From: Tridacna crocea
Lineage: Eukaryota; Mollusca; Bivalvia; Cardiida; Cardiidae
DNA length: 64,000 nucleotides
Assembly (NCBI GenBank): GCA_943736015.1
Contig: OX031060.1
Coordinates: 27,171,231 to 27,235,230, forward strand
Reading direction: 5' to 3'
A program made the translations under genes and the position numbers. Positions 1-13,100 of this stretch are shown one piece after another; position 1 is the stretch's first letter, and each line of letters starts with the position of its first letter. Under the pieces are notes generated by a model that ran no database searches, had not been told where the DNA came from, and saw nothing but the letters and a program-made list of their open reading frames with translations.

Positions 1-960
1 AATTCTATTTCTGAGATCAGCAATCCAATTGACCAAGATGGAATGTCTCAATCAATCAGAGGGCCAGTCTTGGATTAAGAAAAAGGAACACTATTTAGAA
101 CTGTTGATTAACCCTTAAAGCGCTGGAACCAACTTAACTTGTTTTTGTGGATAGTATAGATCTAGATCAGACTGCACAGAATGTGCAGTCTGATCTTGGA
201 TCTACACTGTCCCCTATTTTGTTATATATTCTGGCAAAGAAAAAAACTTGGTACAACAATATTTCAGACAATTTTCCTATTAAAAAATGTCCCTTGTTTT
301 AATTCAGCAATTGAAGGGTTAATGAAAAACAATAACTCAATATACTTTCTCAATGCTCCAACGAGATTCCTTGGTTTGACTGGCTATATATTACTGTTTA
401 CAATGGTGTTTGGAGACATACGCTTAACTTAATCAACTTAAAACAAGGTGCATTTGAAGCTTCTGTAAAGGTCAGACTAACACAGATAAAAAAATTTACA
501 AATGAATTTTATTAAAGCAAAAAAAGGTTCTTTACATTCAGAATTTTTCTTGTGCCACAAAATTATTTTCTCAATCTTTTCACTACTAAATCTTTATCTA
601 TGTCCATCATACCGTAAGTACTGTATTTGCCATACCTGATAAAAAAAACACTTGTTTTGGGAGCTGTAGTAATAAATGATATGAGGATATGTAAAACAAG
701 AGCCCAAGTTAGTGCAAACATTCCTCTGCAGTTGCTTTTTCAGTGAAAATTCTGAAAAGGGCATAACTGTGATGAAAAAATTTTTAAAGTTACCCACCCT
801 TCTGGTATAAGTTCCAATTTGATAATTACATATATCTACAACTTTATGCATCATGATGATAACAAAACAGATAGCTGAAAACAGGGCTATGTCAATACCA
901 CAACATTTCCAACAGTTGCACAACAAAGTCATACAAATAAGTTCTAAAAGTTTCTTTTAC
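1..960. other. CFAP47 intron, right part
   Basis: AT-rich intron sequence. Apart from the hairpin at 157-205 I see no exon or recognisable element. The next CFAP47 exon must lie outside the window. Confidence 0.5.
157..205. repeat. Short hairpin repeat, AGATCAGACTGCAC type
   Basis: AGATCAGACTGCACA and its complement face each other across a few bases, with TAGATC/GATCTA outer arms. The same motif recurs at least six more times in the introns. Confidence 0.7.
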
Positions 961-1104
961 CTGAACAGGGTTTTCATTCTGGGGTCTAAACACTATAGGA
1001 TATTTGGTAGTTTGGAAGGCCTTGGCTAGAATACCTTTAGGTCCATGGAAACCATTTCCTTCAATGTGGGCTTGGAGGGGCCAGTCGTTGTTAGTCATGT
1101 TAGG
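961..1104 (-). CDS. CFAP47: CFAP47 exon 43 (last in window)
   Basis: Residues 2386-2433, 48 whole codons (NDWPLQAHIEGNGFHGP, then YPIVFRPQNENPVQ), completing the ASH domain begun in exon 42. Borders TTTCAG and GTAAAA. The frame stays open, so the gene continues left of the window. Confidence 0.86.
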
Positions 1105-4100
1105 CTGAAATTTGACAGGACAAACATCTATTCTGAATGGAATTTACAATTTTCTACCTTGATAATCTTAGCAGCACAGGAGGAACTTTTCTTGAATGAG
1201 AAGTAAGGCATATAACTTTTATTTATGAAGATGTTGCTAATGACCTCTGCTACCTGAGATTTTTTGGATTGAGGCACACACTATTGAAAATTTTTTGACA
1301 AGAGGAAATATATCTTTTACCAAGGAATTTTCCTTTTTACCTAAAATATCCACATGCAGTTTCATATCAAACCTTGACTGATATTAAAAATTTATAATAT
1401 CATGGAGTGTTTTCAAAGTTATCGGTTTTTAAGAAACAAATAAAGAAAAAAATTGGAGAAAGAAATCTCATTGAACCAAATCTACTTGTAATGGAAGCAA
1501 TGCTTTATGTTAGACATTCAATAATTAAAATTGGTAAGTAAGAGTATATGAAAAACAAATTAAGCTTATAACTATGGAATTACAGTTTTCCCATACCAAA
1601 GGTATCTCTTGAGTCACATTCTGATGAACAGGAGCCGAGAACTCCAGTTCTGCAGTACTGCCCTCTGGGTTTACAGTGCATTCTATTTTAAACACACGAA
1701 TATCATCCTGTCCACGCAGGGTAATCTGACATGGGTAATGCCCGGGCTCATCAGCTTGGAACTTCACAGGGATATCTAGTCTTCCATGTCTATTTGGGGA
1801 CACTAGAAACACAAAAAGATTACGCATGCAGAATCTTCTGTTCAGCAACTAGTTAAAGCTTAATTAGAAATAGCTTGCTAAAAGCAGCTGCCTGCCTAGT
1901 ACACACCCTGCTGGGAAGATCAGTGGTTAGCATATCTGACTTGTGACCCGTATGTTGCCTGCTCGATACCCTGATGAAAAAAGTTGTGTCACTTCTGGTG
2001 TGAGAAAGCCAGGAAAGATATTGGTGTGTCACTGACCACCATGATATGACCTAAGCTGTTAAAACAGCATTAAACTCAAATACAAACATACAATATAAAA
2101 GCCTAGTATAAATAAATTGTGCCAAAGTTTTCACCTGACTACACTTCCCTGAATATAGAGGGTTTCAGAAGGTTGTCGGAAAGGAAGATGCTGCTTATCA
2201 GGATTTTCTCCATTTTCATACAATGTTTTCTACCCTTTCTGCAACATCTGAAAACGCTTTCAATTTGGACAAATTAAAAAATTGCTGTTGCTAAATGGAG
2301 ACTAGTTGGGTTATACATGCATATGTAGTGTTACACTGGTTGCTTTTTGGATTACTATAAACTGATACACATGACACAATGGACAGATATTTGAAAGAAC
2401 AAAAGTCTCTTTTCAACTTTCTACTAGACAATGAGAATTTAGAATGTTATACTTTGAAAGCATTCCCTGATTACAAATCAGATGTTACCTTGATCGTGGT
2501 TCCAGCATGATATATCTATATATCTTACCTATAAAGGTATTTCCACTGACTGGTGCACTCTGTGATCTATCAGATCTGCCTTGTGGTGGAACAAATACTT
2601 TCTCAGGTAGTTTGTAGAACTCCGAGTCCACTTCAACCCTGTATAGAGTACCTTTTGGCTGCCTTTCCTGTTGAAACATACCGGTATTGTTTTCACTGAA
2701 TAAAGGAAATTAATTTACTCTTTACCAGTTGGTAAAAATTTCTGACTTGTTCAAATTGAAAGCATTTGCAGACACCAAATTAAACACAGTTCAAATAATA
2801 GAGTCAATCTTTGAGAACATTGGTGGAAAAGGAGAAAAATCCTGGTCACTCCAGTCCTTTCAAAAGCTTTTTACATTAACTCATTACCACAAAACAAAAT
2901 TTTATGGTTGGTTGTTTTGTTTTATGAAGGGTAGAAAACAATGTGGGAAAAGGAGAAAATGCTGGTTACCAGCATTTTCTCCTTTTCCCACAATGTTTTC
3001 TAAAAGCTTCTTTCTCAGGGTCCTCAAAAGTCGGGATTGTGTGGTAATGGATTACATCACATGATTGTATGGTAAATGGTTAAATGGATCATCTCAAGTT
3101 ACTGTACTTCTTGTCTATTACTACCATTTCACTCTTAACAAAAACACAATATTCTAGACTTGTTCAAATTGAAAGCATATGCCAACATTAAATTTGATGT
3201 GATTCAGAAGGTAGAATTTGTTATATGAAGGGTAAAAAACATTGTGGGAAAAGGAAGAAATGCTGGTTATCAGCATATTCTTCTTTTCTATGATTTTTTC
3301 AAAGTCATTGTCTCTAAGGTCATTAAAACCTGATGTTTCGAAAAGATTAATCTACTTTGTCTGCATAAGCACCTTCATTTACCTTTAAAGCAAAGTTTAG
3401 CCTCTGAAAATGAAAATATTCAATGAACTTTCAAACTGTAACACACTTGTACCATGACAAATTTCTATGCAATACTTGTGCAGTACTTGTGAAACACTGA
3501 AGTGAACTCCTGGCAGGTACCTTACATGGTATTTGTTGGAAAATAGAAATGTCTCAGTGAATCTTACTAGTATTTCATTGGTAAAATAGACTTGTCACTG
3601 GACAACTAGCAGCATCTACCAGTCACTTTGTGACTAGATCAGGAAATGAATAATCAAAGGACCTCAACATCTGCAATAATTACCCATTTATTATGAAACT
3701 TCAGGTTCATAAATTCCAAAGTCTTCCTTTTAACCCTTTACAAGACAATCCCTGATTTTAACGACTCCTGAAAAGAAACCTTTTGAAAACATTATGGTAA
3801 AAGGAGAAAATGCTGGTAACCAGCATTTTCTCTTTTTCCCATGATGTTTTCAGAAGGCTTCTTTTTCAGGGTTGAGAAAACCAGGGATTGTTTGGGAAAG
3901 GGTACAACATTTTTTGCAGAGATTTCTGTTATAAAACTTTTCTACAAGACCTTACTTTTGCTTTCTTTATAGCTGTCATGGGATCGTTAGAAAGTTTTGT
4001 GATGGTCTGTGCAGCTACAGTACTGCTGAGCAGTGTGCCTGTGGTGGACCTACGTGTAAACTCCAAATCCGTCATGCGCTGAAAACACAACATAGTTACA

Positions 4101-7100
4101 ACCACCCTGACATATGGTGTGCATAGCAAACATTACAAGTGTGATAGAATGTAAACTTGCTCCAGTGCATGTAAAACACAACATCAATTGCATTTGAGCA
4201 TCTCCTCGGTAAAAGGGGGTTTGATGCAGCTCTGTGACACTTTCTACCAAGCAAGCCATTTCATAATTATAGATCAATAAAATCCTTTTTGTCTTTCAAT
4301 ATCTGAATGAGGTAGACTGGCCCTTTAGCATGCAAATGTTTATGACCATAGGAAAAAGAGTTTCAACCAAGGTCAGCCTGTGCTGACAGCAATGCTTTTT
4401 GCAGATTCATTATACCCTTTATCACAAATCGTTGCCTAATTACATTTATAAGAAAAGCATTAACATTTTACTCTTTTCCAAAGATAAATGTATGACTATT
4501 GACTATCTTATCATTGGACAGGTTAATTTAAGATCAGACTGCACACAAAACATGCAGCCTGATCTTAGATCTACAATGTGAACTGTTTTGTTTTAGACAA
4601 ATTTTTCCTTCTGACATGCAAGATAATGTAGGGATTATGAAAATTTGTATCATATGAAGTGAACTGACAGAACAACATCACGTGCGTATAATCTTTGAAA
4701 AGTGAGGAATAAAGAGAATGTCACCATGCAGGAAAATAAAATAGAACATTCAAAGAACTTCAAGTCACCCAACTCATGCAGAGAAAATGTGCAAAAAAAT
4801 ATTAAAGAGAAATCAAAGGACTGAAGGTCCTGAAAGTCGCACTAATGGTGAAACCTTGATATTTTGGGACTGATAGGTGGTCATCACCCTTTTACAGGAC
4901 AATCTTGCTTTTACGTAATTCAAACAGCTTTGGAAAACAGAGCTGAAAGAAAGAAAAACTCATTTTTTTTTACTCAAGGTTTTCTTCCAATTAGACTCAA
5001 ATTTAATGGTTTACCGTAAGTCAAATTTGATTAGTTTTCAGCAATTCTTCGATTTTGACTAGTCTGCAATTTAGTTGAGCAAATGCAGTTACTTGTGATA
5101 GGCAGCTTCCCACCAAGTTAGATCTTTTCATTTTTCTTTTTCTTTAATATATCCATGTTGGCATATAGCCTGACATAATATACCCAAAACAATATTAAAT
5201 GTATGTCATTGGTCACCTCTATTACTTGGAACTTACTGAAACAGTGCCACTGCATACCGATGCTAGCACTTGACAATTTTTGAAAAGGGACACATAAGGG
5301 ACATCTCTGTGAAATCATTTCAAAATCTGACCAACCATTTCAGTGAAGAAGAATTTTCAAGAATTTCTTCATGTCCGAATAGTGCAAGTGGACCCCATTT
5401 ACCAGAGCCATACTTCTTGATGGATCAGAATTTCGAAAACATTTTTGAAAATGGTCACCCAAGGAAGATTGCTTTGAAATTATTTTGAAATCTGATCATG
5501 GGTTTCAGAGAAGGTGAATTTTCAAGAAATTCTTCATTTCCATATTGTAGCCCCAATTCACCTGAGCCATGTTTCTTGGCAAATCAAAATTTCGCGAACA
5601 AGTTTTTAAAAGGGTCACCCAAGGAACATCTCTGTGAACTTTTTTCAATATCTGATCAGCCGTTTCAGAGAAGTAAGAATATTCAAGAATTTCTGCATGT
5701 CCATATAAGTACAAGTAGCCCCCATTCACCAGAGCCATGTTTCTTGATGGATTGAAATTTCGCAAACAATTTTTGAAAAGGGTCACCCATAGAACATCCC
5801 TGAGAAATTATTTCAAAATCTGACCAGTGGTTTCTGAGAAGAAGAATTTTTTAGAATTTCTTCATTCCTGTATAGTGCAAATAGCCCCCATTCACCAGAG
5901 TCATGTTTCTTGACTGATCAAAATTTCACGAAAAAGTTTTGGAAAGGGTCACTTAAGGTAGTGGGCCCGTAATAAGCATAGTGCAGCATGGCATAAAATT
6001 TCTGGACAGTTGATATGACATATTTTGTACAGATATGATACTGTTGCACATTTTTGACCGAACAGAAATTCCTTCGGGGTCCATCTTGAAATTATTTGTT
6101 GATAATTTTGTTAGTTTCCAGAAAATGGAGGTAATTATCATATCCATTTGTAATGAAATTATAGTAGTTATAGATTTATAAATGATAATTCTAGGAAGGA
6201 CAAAAAAGAAAAAGTGGCTCGGTGAAAGTAGTACAATAGTGCTCAATTTTAATCTTAGCAAATTTTCTAGGGTAACATTATAGTGGAAATAGCTGTGTTC
6301 TATTACGGGTCCACTACGTTAAGGAACAACTCTGTGAAATTATTTTAAAATCTGGCCAGCTGTTTCAGAGAACAAGATTTCTAAAGAATTTCTTAGAAAA
6401 CTGTTTGGTTGCCATGGCAACCAAAACTTTTGACATAATAAAATTCTGTGAACAATTTTCAAAGAGGACCTCCCAAGGAACATTCCAGCCAAGTTTGGTC
6501 CATATTGGCCCAGCGGTTTTGGAGGAGTTGATGTTTAAAGAATTGTTGATGACGCATGACGGATGACAGACACCAGGTGATCCTAAAAGCTTCCCTTGAG
6601 CATGTTGTGCTCAGGTTAGCTGAAAAAACAGTCCTAAGGTTTTTCATCTCAACCAAACTGACTCTCAAACTATAAAAAATATTTGCAAAGTAATTAATAA
6701 CTATGCAATCTACAACAGGTTAAAGACCATTGTGAATAATTAGTTTAACTCATTACCAGACCAGCCCAATTTTAGGCTTGTCCAAATTGAAAGCATTTGC
6801 AGACGACAAAATAAAAGTGACAGAAAATTTGAAATTTGTTTTGTGAAGGTTAGAAAAAATTGTGGGAAACGGAGAAAATGCATTTTTTTCCCTTTTCCCA
6901 CAATGTGTTCTAAAGGCTTCTTTCTCAGGGTAGTCGAAATTAGGGATTGTGTGGTAATGGGTTAATCACCACATTAAATTTGTTACACTCTTTTTGAGTG
7001 CTGAAATTGTATCTTTGCTATCCAAACAATGTAATTAATGTATCACATTTCTGTTATATCATTTCTTTAACCCATTACCACACAATCCCTACTTTTGACG

Positions 7101-10100
7101 CCCCTGAGAAAGAAGCCTTTTGAAAACACTGTGGGAAAAGGAGAAAATGCTGATAACCAGAATTTTCTCCTTTTCCCACAGTGTTTTCTATCCTTCCCAG
7201 TACAAATTTCAGTTTTTCAGTCACCTTTATTTTGTCGTCTGCAAATGCTTTCAATTTGGACCAGTCCAAATTTTCTTGTGTGGTAAAGTTAAATGTGCTG
7301 ATGCTTATGTTTTTTTTTTTCATATATAAAACATATTTTTATAATGATGGATAAATATTTTTAAAGTATCCAAAATGCTTTTTTTTTCATTAATATTAAC
7401 TTTATCTTCCTTAAAAAAAAAATAGAAAGAAAAACGTGATTTTATCACTAAGCATTTGATTCACTTCGCTATGTTTATTGTTAAATAAGTTTCATCATTG
7501 GTTTTAATCATGTAAGGCAAATTTAAAATAAAGCAAGAGTTATAAATCGTCTTGATCATTGATGACGAATACGTAATTTCTATTAATTTTTACATAAATT
7601 GAAGTTAGAAATACTATAAAAATCATGTGTTCATTTTGACTACACATTGGGTACGTTTTGACTCCACTTGGGTAGGTTTAGACTTCATTTAGGTAAGTTT
7701 TGACTCCATTCGGGTACGTTTTGACTTGGGTACGTTTTGGTTTGAGTACGTTTTGACTGTAAACCCCCTCAACAGTGCAACTGTCAATGTACGGTCTTAA
7801 TTGCTGTACTTTACCTTGCGTTTCATATTTCATGTTGTATTTACTGTATACGGAGGGGATGAAATATCCTTGTCGCCACTCTTTTGGGGTCCGAACAAAT
7901 GCAGTAATCAACATTTTAACTTTACTGGTGTTAATCGTTATACATGTGCGTTTGTTTTCTATCCCGTCCGCCATTTGCATTTTCTTAATCAAAGTACAAT
8001 AGCAAAAGTTCATGTCTGATTTCCATAAAATCGTGTATGTAAGCGTTTCGCATGCAGTTTTATGTGTTACAAAAGATTTTTGATGTGTAATGGAATAGTT
8101 TTTGGGTGTTTTGGGGTATTCGAGTGGTTTGGGGTGTTTCATCCGAGACGTGCGTTACAAACTAGGTCAAAGCTGCGGAACGAAACAAATTTTCAAATTT
8201 AGAGCGATATTTAACCCTGAATTCATGGTTTGCATGGTTTAAAAGAGTTGATTTCAAATGACATCACTCGAGTCCGAAATTCCACCCTTATAAGCGAAGC
8301 TCTACCGGTCTCGATAATACATGAATATTTACAGTAAGGTGCTCTCGATAAGCTATATTAATCCGCGATCCCTTTAAAACTCACATTAAGCATTGATGGG
8401 GGATATCTTAGCTGAATTGTGTTTTCTTTACCCATCTAAACAAAGATAGATGTTAAATTTTCACATGATATACAAAATAACCGCATTTTTTTTAATTTAA
8501 AATTTGAGTCACGTTCTCCTTTTTCTAGCGTAGGTATATGAGTTATATGAGTTACCGGGTCCAGTCCCATCATAAAGAACAAATTCCAGACATACCAAAG
8601 AAAAAGTAGTTCTACAGCGATTGGGTTAAAAGCAGAGTAACTGCACCTCGTTTATGAAGTATATACGACGTTTTTGATCCAATTTTTTGCATGATTCTTC
8701 AACCCACTATAGACACCCCCCAACCCACCCTGAGCTCCTCGAGCTCATCGCAAAAAGTCGAACGTTTTGACAAACGTGCGACTTAAAAATGTTAATAATA
8801 CTCATTTCAATAGAAAATAAAGATGCTTTTAATCTGCTACATAAATGTTGCTGTTACAAAATTTCATTCAAGAAAAAAATTGCAATTTACTGTTTACAAA
8901 ATTTTCCTGAGTTTAAAGAACTTTGGCAAAGAAGACTTTACAAAACATGGTGGGAAAAAGAGAAAATGTCATTAAACACTATTTTCTCATTTTCCCACAA
9001 TGCTTTCTACCCTTTTACAGACAATTCCCATGCTTAGCTACATCTAAATTATTGTCTGCAAATGCCTCAGGTTTAGAAAAAAAACCCAATTTTTTTTGTT
9101 TGGTAAAGATGTTAGAGCATTTCCTTTTTTTCCCATTCTGTTTTCAAATGCCTTGTAACTGAGGTTTATAAAAACACATGTTTGTTTGGTAAGCAAAGAT
9201 GTGACACAGTGCACATCCAGATACAACCACCAAAGAAATGATGCAACAACAACAATACCTGTTGAGAAGCAAGCAAGAGAGCCTTCTCCTTAGCCAAGTT
9301 GTTGAAGCTAATGCTGAGATTTTCCTGTAAAACTTGACCAGATTCACATTTCCAGTAGACAACCCTGTCATCTCCACCAAACAAACCCTTTCCAGTGCCT
9401 GAAATATAGGGACGATATTGGTTTTGACCATTTACCAAATAATCCTGTGTTTAATGACCCTTAAAAACTGTTTTTTTAAAACATTGTGGGAAAAGGGGGA
9501 TATGTTGGTAACCACCATTTTCCCCTTTTCCCACTATATTTTCCAATCTTCCAACACTAAATCCTACAATTCAAGCCATATTTAAATTGGCATCTGAAAA
9601 TGCTTTCAACTTGAACAACTCCAAAATCTTGACATTTGATGAAGAGTCAAGGCATTTACTGATCTCTGATCAGTGTACTTACAGAATTCAAATGCATGAC
9701 CTGACACAAATTTCCTGGCCTTGCATAGTTTTCTTTACACAGACTCATCTTTCCTTTTTGGAAATCAAAGTTCAAAAAACAAACAGCATCATATAAGGAC
9801 AATGTTCTTCGACTCCTTGTCCTGAAATAAAATATGTGGCAGACAAAACCTTGTAAGTTTTATTTTGCTTTTATTGGAGTTAATCGCTGTTTTAACATCT
9901 AAGGTCATATGAGAGCAATTAGCACACCTGTGCATGTGTTTCCTTGCTTTCTCACACCAGTACAGATAACTTTCTTTCCAAGCCACTGACTGCTTTATCC
10001 ACATGCATCAGATGTAAGAGGCTAAAAACGATTGCAAAAAATTTTTTACCAAATCTGGTAGTCAAACCCACAATCACAAGGTCATGAGTCAGATACACTA

Positions 10101-13100
10101 ACCACAGAGCTACCAGGCATGGCATGTCCTTGTAAACATGCATAATTATGTAATATAAATTTACCCCTTACCAAACAACAAAAGTTTACGCTGGTACAAA
10201 TTGAAAGCATCTGCAGACGACAAAATAAATGTGACTACAGAATTAAGATTTGTTTTAGGAAGGGAAGAAAACATTGTGGGAACAGGAGAAAATGCTGGTT
10301 ACCAGCATTTTGTCCTTTTCCCACAATGTTTTCAAAAGGCTTTTTTAACAGAGGTGTTAAAAGTCGGGATTGTGTGGTAAAGGTTTAATACATGTACAAT
10401 TAAAAAAATATCTAAGCACTGCAGACCACTAATATGATTGTGCTATGGATTATGTATCCAAATAAAATGCAATATAACCTAACACTGTTCTGAAGGTTTT
10501 TAAACACAAAGGAAAACATGGGTTTTGTTGTTGTTGTTTTTTTTTTTATCACTATGGAAAAACATGCAAAGAAACCACTTCCTTGTTACAAACTGTTTCA
10601 CCCTCCTTGAAAATGTGTTGAAAATCTCTCAACTGTAAGACACTAAAAGTCATATTACACAGTACATTCATTAATTAATAGCATATATCATACATGTACA
10701 AACTAGAGCTGTCACTGGATGTGACTTAATACACTGCAAGCGCTTTGACAGAAACAGGCAATTATTAGAATTTTGTACACAGACAGACACATGGACAGAT
10801 AGACACGCTGATTCAAGTATACCCCCAAAACTATTCGTTTTGCTAGGGTATAACTACAACATTCTGCAAGAAGCTGAAACTTTTCACTCTACCATAATTA
10901 ACCCTTTACAAAATAGTTTCGTATGTCAGTAATCTAAGGAATGACAGCTTTTGATAACACTGTTTGATAAAAAGTAAATGCCAGCATTTTCTCCTTTTCC
11001 ACAATGTTTTTCAGCTGTATCAATAGTAAATCACATGTGAGCTGTATTTAAGTGGCTTTCAATTTGTCTAGAGTTCTGCTATCTAGTTATGAATCTATAA
11101 CACCCCCTGTTGTACTATCAATATATCAACTTGTTTACCTGCAGCAGCGGCACTGCTAATTCTCACACTGTGCATGGTTTTCACAAACGGCACAACGTCT
11201 GGTAACGGGAGTACTGATTTAGCTTCTATAGAATATAGGAATTCTCCCACTGACTCGTTCAGGAAGATGACGGAACATTGGCGCTCTCCTACACTAAATG
11301 GTAGAAAATGTATCTCCACAGTTGTGGAGGCCCCACTATCTAGATAAACTGCAGACCTCGGGCTGTAGAATGCACTCATAAGATTTTCATCCTCTGAAAA
11401 AAAGTTTTGGAGATACATTAACCCATTACCACACAATCCCTACTTTTGACAACCCTGTGAAAGAAATCTTTAGAAAACATTGTGGGAAAAGGTGAAAATG
11501 CTGGTAAACAGCATTTTCTCCTTTTCCCATAATGTTTTCTACCCTTCACAAATCAGATTTCAAATTTTCAATCACTTTTATTTTGTTGTCTGCAAATGCT
11601 TTCAATTTGGACAAGTCTAAAATACTGTTTCCTAATGAGTTAATCAAATGACACCTGGACTATCATGTATAATAGAAAAACAGTTTCAAGGTTGTAGAGT
11701 TAGACTCCATACTTTCTGAAGTAATTTTGGTGTATAGAACCATAAAAACATCCTTGATAAACAGAAAATCACATAAACACTGAAAGTGTCATTTTGGATG
11801 AGCCTGCGTGGATTGCGCAGGCTGATCTGAGATGACACTTTACACAAGTATCCGAATGCCCCTTTCCGCATGTTGCAGGCCACATTATACCAAATTCTAA
11901 TATACATGCATTTATTATATACACCTCATGACCAGGGCTTTTTCTGTTGACCCTCAGAACCCAGAATAAAGCTGTCAGGCACTTACATCTTTGAAATACT
12001 TACCAAATAATTGCAATTTCATGATTGCCTCTGTCTACCGTATTTCAGCAAAGTAGATAGTGTAGATCAAAGATCAAGCTGCATGTTTTGAGCAGCCTGG
12101 TCTTGATCTACAATAGCCGCCAAGGCAACTAATACCAAAGCTGTGAAAAGTTGCATGGGTCAAAGAAGGTGAATGATAATTAATCCATTACCACACAATC
12201 CCTAATTCTGACGCCTCTCAGAATGAGGCCTTTAGAAAACATTGTGGGAAAAGGAGAAAATGCTGGTAACCAACATTTTCTCCTTTTTCCACAATGTTTT
12301 CTATCCTTCACAAAACAAATTTCAAATTTTCAGTCACTTTTATTTTATCGTGTGCAAATGCTTTCAATTTGGACCAGTCTAAATTTTTGTTGTTTGGTAA
12401 CGGGTTAAGGCAATTGAAAACTTCAGTAAGCCATGAATAAGTAACTTAACTCTTTACCACATGACAAAATTTTAGACTGGTTCAAATTGAGAGCATTTGC
12501 AGACGACAAAATAAAGGTGACTAAAAAATTGAAATTTGTTCTGAGAAGGGTAGAAAACACAGTGGGAAAAGGAGAAAATGCTGGTTACCCGCATTTTCTC
12601 CTTTTCCCACAATGTTTTCTAAAGGCTTCTTTCTGAGGGGCATCAAAAGTAGGGATTGTGTGATAATGGGTTAACAAATTATAAAATAATGTGTTGCCAA
12701 CAAGAATAGTGGTATGTATCAAAGACATATAAATCTTACCATCTTTATTCATACTAAGGGTATCAGCTATCTTTGGAGGCGGCGAAGGAGGGGTCTCTGG
12801 TCTCATAATCCCAGAGTCAATCTTTGACTTTATTCTCCTTTTCTTCCTTTCCTTCTTTTTCAACAAGTTTGGTTTACTAGGATCCAGTAAGGCCCCACTG
12901 GCTTCAACAAGGACAATTCTAAACTCTCCAGCCTCATTGAAGGGATTGGTAACCTCTAAGTTGATTTTTTCCAGCTCATAGCATGGAGATTCACATTTTA
13001 TGACTTTCTGTAAATAAATAATTTAACTCTTAGCTCTATACTGTATAATGTCGACTTTTAACAACCCTTGGAAGGGAGCCTTTTGAAAACATTGTAAGAA

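Noticed and set aside
1525..1596. Extension of exon 42 past its donor into the open frame down to 1525
   Set aside because: The extra residues are AT-rich and unlike an ASH domain, and GTATGG splices in frame to exon 43.
5270..5786. Frames of 72-93 codons on both strands in the tandem repeat
   Set aside because: Both strands are open at once and the peptide repeats with the DNA unit; a low-stop repeat, not genes.
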